DNA of 12,794 nt from NCBI GenBank assembly GCA_946887155.1, contig CAMPKM010000046.1, positions 1-12,794 of the forward strand, written 5' to 3'. The DNA is from an uncultured Gemmatimonadota bacterium. GTDB taxonomy: Bacteria; Gemmatimonadota; Gemmatimonadetes; Gemmatimonadales; Gemmatimonadaceae. This document shows, piece after piece, positions 7,365-12,794 of the stretch. The position numbers were made by a program, and so were the translations under genes. The stretch's first letter is position 1; each line of letters begins with the position of its first letter. A model generated the notes under the pieces. That model did no database searches, had not been told where the DNA came from, and saw nothing but the letters and a program-made list of their open reading frames with translations.

Positions 7365-8590
7365 CTCGGCCTCCGCATCAGCGGCGCAGTGTCCGCGAGC
7401 GTTTCAGGAGTCAGCGACGGAAGCAGCCGCTCCGACTTGTCGAGCAGCGAGACGACCGCGCTTCGCAGGAGCACGAGCAGCGGTTCGTTCTGCTCAACGA
7501 CGAGCGTAAAGAGGCGCACCGGCCGGTGTGGCACGTCGCCGCGCCCATCGCGATCGATATCGTAGCCCTCGTACTGGTCCCAGTAATTGCCGCTCAGGGT
7601 GGCGCCGCTCGACCGGCTGTTGGTGGCGAGGTCGAACGTGTTCCCGACGAACGTGTTGCCGGACAGCGTGGCACCCTGCGTACTCGCCATGAGCTTCACG
7701 GCCCAGCCGTTGCTCGCGAAGACGTTGTCGCGAGCGATCATCCGCGTCGCGCCGTCCGCGAGCAGCCCGGTCGTATTGCGCGTGAACCTGTTCCGTTCGA
7801 GCCGGCTATCGCTGATTTCCTTGAGCAGCAACCCGTAGGCGGCAGGTCCCCAGTTGTCGGCAAACACATTGTCGGTCATGGTGACGCGCTTCGTGTACAT
7901 CACGGCCACGCCCGCCTGGTTGCCGCGAAACTCGTTGCGCGCGTACGTGCAATCGTCGGAGTACATGAAGTGCAGCCCGTACCGCACGTTCTGCTCGCTG
8001 ACATTTCCCGACACATGGGCACCGTGCGTGAACTCGAGGTAGACCCCATCGCGGTGACCGGTGATGCGATTGTCGAGGACGTCGACGTCGCGCGCTGTCC
8101 AGAGATGAATCCCGTTCCCGGAACGATCCTCGGTGGTGCCATGGCTTCGGAGCACGTTGCGGGCAATCCGGCAGCCGGAGCTCCCGGCCAGGTAGATCCC
8201 GAAGAAGACGTTCTCGATGCGATTGTCCTCGGCGACGCAGCGTCGCACCGCGCCAACCCGCAGGGCAGCCCGATCCTCAACGTGACTCGGCCCCACGTTC
8301 CGGAACGTGAGACCGCGGACGGTGACATCGTCCGCCTCCACGCGCATGATATGCGTGGCATTCGCGCCGTCGAGTACGGCGCCGGGTTCGCCGACGATCG
8401 TGAGCGGACGATCGATGACGATGGTCGGTTCGCGATAAATGCCGCGAGCAATCACGACCTGGTCGAACGCTCGTGCCGTTCGAACGGCCTCGGCGATGGT
8501 CAACGGGCCGCCCGGCTGCACGGTGACGACGCGTTGTGCTTCCGCGACGAGTGGCAGGCAAAGCATGACCACGAGTCCCCTAACGAACAT
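7361..8590 (-). CDS. nosD: NosD periplasmic copper-maturation protein
   Basis: A 409-residue protein from ATG 8590. The start is supported by a Sec signal peptide (MFVRGLVVMLCLPLVAEA, cleavage before QRVV) and by GGAG six bases upstream; the open frame extends further but there overlaps the upstream gene. The mature part is a run of right-handed beta-helix (CASH/PbH1-type) repeats, with the recurrent pattern G-x-x-x-x-x-x-x-N-x-I/V (DNRITGHRDGVYLEF, ARNEFRGNQAGVAVMYT, RNRFTRNTTGLLAD, SGNYWDQYEGYDIDRDGRGD). The last of these is a hallmark of NosD. It works with NosF and NosY to mature NosZ outside the cytoplasm. The gene overlaps the upstream NosL-fusion stop by 11 bases, implying translational coupling. 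Confidence 0.95.
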   Translation of the reverse strand: MFVRGLVVMLCLPLVAEAQRVVTVQPGGPLTIAEAVRTARAFDQVVIARGIYREPTIVIDRPLTIVGEPGAVLDGANATHIMRVEADDVTVRGLTFRNVGPSHVEDRAALRVGAVRRCVAEDNRIENVFFGIYLAGSSGCRIARNVLRSHGTTEDRSGNGIHLWTARDVDVLDNRITGHRDGVYLEFTHGAHVSGNVSEQNVRYGLHFMYSDDCTYARNEFRGNQAGVAVMYTKRVTMTDNVFADNWGPAAYGLLLKEISDSRLERNRFTRNTTGLLADGATRMIARDNVFASNGWAVKLMASTQGATLSGNTFVGNTFDLATNSRSSGATLSGNYWDQYEGYDIDRDGRGDVPHRPVRLFTLVVEQNEPLLVLLRSAVVSLLDKSERLLPSLTPETLADTAPLMRRPR

Positions 8591-9521
8591 GACCGGCTCC
8601 GTATGAAACGGCCGTGCCCATCGGGGGACGCAGCGTGGCGTCATGATCCACAACGGTGGCCGCTTCCATTGCGATGAGCGTGCCCGGCGCCGCCGCGTCG
8701 ACCACCCACGTCTCGCGAACCGCGGGAGAATCCGGCCGCGCCGAATACGCGCGAAGGCAGTCGATCGAATCGAAGGTGAGCGTGCGCCCATGTTCGGTGA
8801 CCACGAGCGCACCGAAACGCCGGTCGCTCACGATCATCCGGCATTCCTCGCAGGCTGCGTGATCAAACGCGATGGATGGATTCCCGGCGCAGGCAGCGGC
8901 CGCCAGCGAGAGTGCCGCTGCGCCGCTGCGCAATCGGCGATAGGACACGCCGATGGCACCTAACGCGATGGCAAACGACAGGCCGGCCAGCAATCCACCG
9001 GCCGCCGGCAGGGATGTCGCCCTGAAGTTGAGCAACTGCTTCGTGCCGATCAGCGGCGGCTGATACGACATGCCCGGCACGACGATGATCGCGTTCTCGA
9101 AATCGAGATCGTGCCCATAGTCGTAACTCCACCGCCAGAAGTCGTACAAACCGGCGACGCCGAGCAGGGCGAATCCGGCTGTCCACGCAACGAGCAGCCG
9201 CCGGCGCCCTGTCACGGCGACGAGCATGCCGGCGGCGATGAGGCCGGCCGCGATCCACGGCATGTACTGCAGTTCGGGGATCGCGTCCGGCTCGATCGGC
9301 TTCATGCCGATGTAGTGATTGAGCGAGTTGATGTTGCGAAGATCATGTTCCTTCATCCCCTCGATGGTGTTGAGGCGGATGTGCATCCCGATGCCTTCGG
9401 GATACTGCGGCGCGACCAGTCGCACGCTCCACAACGGTGCCACGAACACCGCGCCGAGCAGTACCACCGCGACGGCCAGCATCGCGCGAGCGCTGTGAGG
9501 CATGCGACTGGTGGCGCGCAT
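8580..9521 (-). CDS. Membrane protein (NosB-like?) fused to a NosL copper-chaperone domain
   Basis: A 313-residue protein whose ATG shares a base with the nosZ stop (TAATG). Residues 1-192 form a membrane protein: helices at about 11-33, 88-106, 108-128 and 168-192. An extracytoplasmic loop carries APQYPEGIGM and LNHYIGMKPIEP. I recall these motifs from the uncharacterised membrane protein (NosB) next to nosZ in clade II clusters, but cannot verify it. From residue about 192 the chain looks like a complete NosL lipoprotein. V192 is encoded by GTG, then comes YRRLRSGAAALSLAAAAC, a good lipoprotein signal with C211. NosL's metal-binding motif CEECRM (C224, C227, M229) follows, then TLTFDSIDCLRAY. 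The frame is continuous. Either it is one fused chain, with the old signal acting as a membrane helix, or a separate NosL is also made from the GTG at 8948. NosL delivers Cu(I) to NosZ. Confidence 0.82.
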   Translation of the reverse strand: MRATSRMPHSARAMLAVAVVLLGAVFVAPLWSVRLVAPQYPEGIGMHIRLNTIEGMKEHDLRNINSLNHYIGMKPIEPDAIPELQYMPWIAAGLIAAGMLVAVTGRRRLLVAWTAGFALLGVAGLYDFWRWSYDYGHDLDFENAIIVVPGMSYQPPLIGTKQLLNFRATSLPAAGGLLAGLSFAIALGAIGVSYRRLRSGAAALSLAAAACAGNPSIAFDHAACEECRMIVSDRRFGALVVTEHGRTLTFDSIDCLRAYSARPDSPAVRETWVVDAAAPGTLIAMEAATVVDHDATLRPPMGTAVSYGAGHVR

Positions 9522-11530
9522 TACTTCTGTCCCTCCACCGCGCGAGCGCGTTCCAGTTGCGTCGCGGCTTTCTTGCTGATCGTGGCCTCGAGCGCGACGT
9601 TTGATCCACGCGGCGAGACGCGGAGGTAACCCGACATTTCCTGGTGCAGCGCCGAGCAGAAGTCGGTGCAGTAGAACGGATAGATCTGCGCTTTCTTCGC
9701 GACCCACCTGAGCGTCCGGGTTTCGCCGGGCTGCATGATCAATTCGGCATTTTCGCCGCCAAGGATCGCGAAACCGTGAAGGATGTCCCAGTCCTGCTCG
9801 ATGTTGGTGACGTGGAAATAGACCGTGTCACCCTCTTCCACACCCTGGATGTTGTCGGGCGCGAAGTGGCTGCGGATGGCGATCATGTTGACGTCCACGC
9901 GACGGCCGGTCCGTTTGATGCCGGTTTCCGACTCGGCGCGCGCCACGTGCGGGTGCGTGCTTTCCGCGAGCGAGAAGTACTTCACCTGCTTGTCCTTGAT
10001 CAGGCTCGCCGGAATGGCCTGCGCGTAGTGTGGCTCGCCGAACGTCGGAAAATCGAGCAGCAGCTTCATCTTGTCGCCGCTGATGTCGAACAGTTGCGCG
10101 GACTGCGTGAGTTCAGCGCCCGTCGGCAGGTAGCGATCCTTGGTGATCTTGTTCATGGCCACGAGGTACTTGCCGTACGGTTCCTTGCTGTCGCCGCCGG
10201 GAATCATGAGGTGGCCAATCGAGTAGTACGTCGGGACGCGATCGACGACTTCCCAGGTGCCCAGCTTCCACTTCACGACCTCGGACGAGATGAACATCGA
10301 GGTGTAGGCGTATCCCTTGCCGTCGAACTCCGTGTGCAGTGCGCCGAGGCCCGGCTTCTGGACTTCGGCCGCCATGACGGCGTCGTATTTCAGGACCGGG
10401 ATTCCCTCGACCGTCGCCTCGAAGTCCTGGTTGGCGATGGCCTTCTGCATCTTGCTGAACGAGTGCACCGGGATGTTGGCGGCGAGCTTGCCGCTGGCCA
10501 CGATGTATTCACCACTCGGATCGACGTCGACGCCGTGCGGTGACTTCGGCGTGGGCAGGTAGTAGACGAGTCCCGGACAGTCCGCCGGGTTGAGCATCTT
10601 CACCGACGTGCGGGCTTCCGAACGCGCCGAGCGCGATTTCTCGTCCATCCAGTTGTGGAAGTAGCGCGCGTTGACGGTCTGCGCCTTTCCGTTCGCGACG
10701 CACTGTTCCGCCTGCCGGAAGTTCAACGCTGCGATAAAGTCCTTGTCGTTCTGGGAAGCGTTCTCCTCGAGCTTTGTCCACGCGCGTTCCGAGTTGTATG
10801 TCGTGAAGAAGAACCATCCTTCGGAGGGGCCCTTGCCGGCGTGGCCGAGGTCGTAATTGAAGCCGGGCATCAGGATCTGGAACGCGACGTCCATCTTCCC
10901 GGGCTGGTCGGCGGTGATGAACGAGATCGTGCCGCGGAAGTTCTGCCCAAAGGTCTCGATGGGGACGTCCTTGTTCGGGATCGGCACACTGAAGCGCGTC
11001 GCCGAGACGATGTACTTGCCGTCGGGGGTGGTGAACGGGCTAGCGTGTCCGCCGGCGGCGTTAGGCAGCTCGAGGATTTCCTCGGTCTCGAACCGTGTCA
11101 GCTCGATGCGCGCGACCCGCGGCGTGTTGTTGCCGTTGATGAAGAGCCAGCGGCCGTCGGGGACGCCGTTGGTCTGGGAGAGTTCGGTGTGGTGGGTATC
11201 GTCCCACGGCACGAAGCCATAGCTCGTCTGGAGCATCGGCTTGGTTTCCTCGTTGTAGCCCCAGCCGTTCTCCGCGTGCTGCGAGAAGACCGGGATGAGC
11301 TTGAGCATGCGGCCGGACGGCAGGCCGTAAACGCTCACCTGGCCATTGAATCCGCCGGAGAGGAAGGCGTAGTACTCGTCATGCGCGCCGGGAGCGACAT
11401 AGACCCGGCCGGCGGCGTCGCCGGTGGCGAGGTTGGGGGCCGTGGTGCGGCAGGAAAACCCGAGGGCGGCGAGGGCGATCGCGCCTGCGATCGTCCCGCT
11501 GCGTACCAGGGTTCGGCGATTGATCGGCAT
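9521..11530 (-). CDS. nosZ: Nitrous-oxide reductase NosZ
   Basis: A 669-residue copper enzyme reducing N2O to N2 outside the cytoplasm. The N-terminal beta-propeller shows histidine motifs for the CuZ cluster: DDTHHTELSQ (H113, H114), GGHASPF, SPHGVDVDPSGEYI, EPHYAQAI and ESTHPHVARAES. The C-terminal cupredoxin domain carries the CuA site CTDFCSALHQEMSGY (C621, C625, H629, M632). ATG 11530 has GAGGTC just upstream and begins a signal peptide, MPINRRTLVRSGTIAG, then a hydrophobic stretch ending LGFSC. The paired arginines recall a Tat signal, while the final Cys could be a weak lipobox. The absence of nosR and the company of a NosB-like protein suggest clade II, whose members usually use Sec, so the export route is unclear. 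It starts 7 bases after the Rrf2 stop and ends in the start codon of the NosL fusion. Confidence 0.97.
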   Translation of the reverse strand: MPINRRTLVRSGTIAGAIALAALGFSCRTTAPNLATGDAAGRVYVAPGAHDEYYAFLSGGFNGQVSVYGLPSGRMLKLIPVFSQHAENGWGYNEETKPMLQTSYGFVPWDDTHHTELSQTNGVPDGRWLFINGNNTPRVARIELTRFETEEILELPNAAGGHASPFTTPDGKYIVSATRFSVPIPNKDVPIETFGQNFRGTISFITADQPGKMDVAFQILMPGFNYDLGHAGKGPSEGWFFFTTYNSERAWTKLEENASQNDKDFIAALNFRQAEQCVANGKAQTVNARYFHNWMDEKSRSARSEARTSVKMLNPADCPGLVYYLPTPKSPHGVDVDPSGEYIVASGKLAANIPVHSFSKMQKAIANQDFEATVEGIPVLKYDAVMAAEVQKPGLGALHTEFDGKGYAYTSMFISSEVVKWKLGTWEVVDRVPTYYSIGHLMIPGGDSKEPYGKYLVAMNKITKDRYLPTGAELTQSAQLFDISGDKMKLLLDFPTFGEPHYAQAIPASLIKDKQVKYFSLAESTHPHVARAESETGIKRTGRRVDVNMIAIRSHFAPDNIQGVEEGDTVYFHVTNIEQDWDILHGFAILGGENAELIMQPGETRTLRWVAKKAQIYPFYCTDFCSALHQEMSGYLRVSPRGSNVALEATISKKAATQLERARAVEGQK

Positions 11531-11537
11531 GCTGACC

Positions 11538-11942
11538 TCAGAGTGGGGGTCGTGATGACACCAGTTCCGCGACCGTTGTTCGTGCCAGGAACGCGGACAT
11601 GGAGCTGGCAATGGGGGCCCAGCGCAGGTGCACCGGGCAATCGGGGTTCTGGCCGCAGGGGCCGGTGCCTAACAAGCAGTCGTGGGGGTGGGGCCGTTCG
11701 AACACCGCCGCGATGGCTGCCAGGGACACATCAGCCGCCCTTGGCGAAAGCGAATAGCCGCCGGCCGGTCCGCGCGTCGAGCGCAGGTAGCCGGCGTGCG
11801 TCAGTTGGCTCAGGATCTTGGCGAGATAGCGCGGCGGGGCGTCGACGGCCGATGCGACTTCCATCAGTCGCCGTGAGCGCGGTGCTTCACCAGCGATGTG
11901 AATGAAGGCGCGGAGCGCGTATTCGGTCGTTTGCGAGAACAC
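11538..11942 (-). CDS. Rrf2-family Fe-S regulator, NsrR-like
   Basis: A 134-residue protein starting at GTG 11942, chosen because the family begins with a motif like MFSQTTEYALRA at residue 1; no strong Shine-Dalgarno sequence is seen. The winged helix spans residues about 1-70 (ASAVDAPPRYLAKILSQLTH; wing RGPAGGYSLS). Three cysteines, C89, C96 and C102 (spacing C-x6-C-x5-C, CLLGTGPCGQNPDCPVH), match the Fe-S ligands of IscR/NsrR proteins. NsrR uses this cluster to sense NO. It is the first gene of the nos operon: its stop and the nosZ ribosome-binding site overlap, with only 7 bases between the genes. That makes autoregulation with the nos genes likely. NO-sensing is inferred from denitrification context; an IscR- or RirA-like role is the main alternative. 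It is divergent from the nirK-like gene. Confidence 0.9.
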   Translation of the reverse strand: MFSQTTEYALRAFIHIAGEAPRSRRLMEVASAVDAPPRYLAKILSQLTHAGYLRSTRGPAGGYSLSPRAADVSLAAIAAVFERPHPHDCLLGTGPCGQNPDCPVHLRWAPIASSMSAFLARTTVAELVSSRPPL

Positions 11943-12031
11943 GTCGTGAACCCGTGGTGTAGTCGCATTGACGATGTCGAGGTCCGAATTGCGGCAAAGT
12001 CAGGCGCACGCCGATTCTGCGTACGAGGACG

Positions 12032-12050
12032 CCCTGACAGCGTGTCAGGG
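12032..12050. promoter_or_regulatory. Perfect palindrome CCCTGACAgcgTGTCAGGG, candidate operator
   Basis: Two 8-base arms are exact reverse complements around a 3-base centre. The site lies about 90 bases before the Rrf2 start and 115 bases before the nirK-like start, in the 222-base divergent region (11943-12164). A weaker related element, TTGACGATGTCGA, lies at 11968-11980, closer to the Rrf2 gene. The palindrome is not the classical FNR/DNR site (TTGAT-N4-ATCAA type), and no T-run follows, so an operator is likelier than a terminator. The bound protein is unknown; the Rrf2 protein and an unseen regulator are both possible. I saw no convincing -35/-10 pair in the rest of the region. Confidence 0.55.
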
Positions 12051-12164
12051 AATCGCCGCTACGGGATCGCGACTGGCCGAGATCATTGAACGGATTACTG
12101 CGGCTCGGTTGTCCAGGCGTGTCACGCGGTTCACTTTGCAGCGACCTTCGTGGAGGATTGTGAC

Positions 12165-12794
12165 ATGTCCAGAGATTCGATCCCGCGGTTGTCCGACCTT
12201 CTCACGAATCCCGAGCAACCACCGACCGGGCGACGCGCTTTCCTGGGAACGTCAGCGCTGGGCCTCGTCATCGGTGGTGCGACGCTCGCCGCCTGCCGGC
12301 CTGCTACAGAGCAGCGCGCCGACTCGGCCGCCGCCCAAGGTGGCGTCGACCTTACCAATCCGAACAGCAAGCTGGATACGACGCTCCACGATCAGGTGAC
12401 GCATGGCGCGGCGACGCAACCCGCCGGCCTGACGCCAGCTCCGTATCATCGTTATGACCCGGCGTTGCCTCCTCTTCCGGCCCAACGGACACAGCGCCTT
12501 CAATGGAGAGCGCAGGAACTGCCGGTGAGAATCACGCCCGACGTGACCGTAGCGGCGTGGACTTTCGAGGGTGACATCCCCGGCCCCATCGTGCATTGCC
12601 GGGTTGGCGATACGATCGAATTCACGCTGACGAATGAAGGAGACGTTCCGCACTCGATGGATTTTCACGCCGCGCAGATCGATCCGAAGGTCGCCTTCCG
12701 ATCGGTCGGAAAGGACCAGTCGGTGACCTTCACCTTCCGTCCCCGGTTCGCCGGCGCCTTCATGTACCACTGCGGCACCGCACCGGTGCTGATG
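12165..12794 (+). CDS. NirK-like copper nitrite reductase / multicopper protein, N-terminal part
   Basis: ATG 12165 has GGAGG eight bases upstream; 210 residues are visible before the window ends. Residues about 20-44 form a Tat lipoprotein signal: TGRRAFLG, a hydrophobic run, then TLAAC with C44. A low-complexity spacer of about 70 residues follows, then a cupredoxin domain with multicopper motifs: GDIPGPIVHCRVGDTIEF, VPHSMDFHAAQ and FMYHCGTAPVLM. The histidines of HSMDFHA and the Cys-His pair of YHCGTAPVLM correspond to type 2 and type 1 copper ligands of NirK-like proteins. The YHCGTxPVLM wording differs from classical NirK (HCAPxGMVPWH) and is shared with a broad group annotated as NirK or multicopper oxidase. 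The predicted role is nitrite to NO outside the membrane, consistent with the divergent Rrf2-nos operon. Nitrite reduction cannot be confirmed without the second domain. Confidence 0.85.
   Translation, partial: MSRDSIPRLSDLLTNPEQPPTGRRAFLGTSALGLVIGGATLAACRPATEQRADSAAAQGGVDLTNPNSKLDTTLHDQVTHGAATQPAGLTPAPYHRYDPALPPLPAQRTQRLQWRAQELPVRITPDVTVAAWTFEGDIPGPIVHCRVGDTIEFTLTNEGDVPHSMDFHAAQIDPKVAFRSVGKDQSVTFTFRPRFAGAFMYHCGTAPVLM

Noticed and set aside
7526..8677. 383-codon open frame on the plus strand opposite nosD
   Set aside because: It is a shadow: nosD is unmistakable on the other strand, and the plus-strand product has no recognisable motif, helix or signal.
9644..11905. Two long plus-strand open frames (9644-10543 and 10655-11905) opposite nosZ and the Rrf2 gene
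   Set aside because: They are antisense shadows arising from high-GC codon use, with Arg/Asp/Val-rich products lacking domain features.
12086..12114. TTGAAC at 12086 as a -35 box for the nirK-like gene
   Set aside because: No acceptable -10 sequence lies 16-18 bases downstream.
11968..12399. Small plus-strand open frame across the divergent region
   Set aside because: It overlaps the nirK-like gene in another frame, lacks a ribosome-binding site and has no recognisable content.

Overview
The window reads as high-GC chromosomal DNA from a facultatively denitrifying bacterium. Gene content and style fit Gemmatimonadota best: an ADOP-type permease, a Ser/Thr kinase with a C-terminal sensor region, and a compact nos cluster lacking nosR and nosX. 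This assignment is inferred from family habits, not from a marker gene. Genes are tightly packed. I found no tRNA, rRNA, CRISPR array, insertion sequence or phage gene.

Left part (1-2609). A FtsX/MacB-like permease (minus strand, cut by the window edge) diverges from a MocR/PdxR-type regulator (GntR helix-turn-helix fused to an aminotransferase fold). Their shared upstream region carries four AGTGGWC-type half-sites, the kind of site known for PdxR regulators, so the regulator probably controls itself and the permease.

Middle (2669-4947). A transmembrane Hanks-type Ser/Thr kinase has a C-terminal half made of two divergent copies of one module, each ending in QMDRAPR. A long imperfect hairpin lies between it and the convergent nos operon and probably terminates transcription.

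Right part (4967-12794). An eight-gene minus-strand operon, almost entirely overlapping or spaced by under 20 bases, reads in transcription order: Rrf2/NsrR-like Fe-S regulator, nosZ, a membrane protein fused to NosL, nosD, nosF, nosY, a type-1 copper cupredoxin lipoprotein, and a short four-helix protein related to heme-copper oxidase subunit I. Diverging from it is the start of a copper nitrite reductase-like (NirK-type) multicopper protein with a Tat lipoprotein signal. The 222-base divergent region contains a perfect 8-3-8 palindrome.

Working model: the Rrf2 protein senses NO or redox state and controls the nos operon and perhaps nirK. NirK-like protein makes NO from nitrite; NosZ reduces N2O to N2. 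NosD/F/Y and the NosL part serve copper-site assembly. The cupredoxin and the oxidase-like membrane protein are candidates for electron delivery or copper handling. Most unusual points: the membrane protein-NosL fusion with a lipoprotein signal buried inside it, the oxidase-like fragment inside the nos operon, the duplicated kinase sensor, and the near-exclusive use of the Leu codon TTA before a GGN Gly codon.
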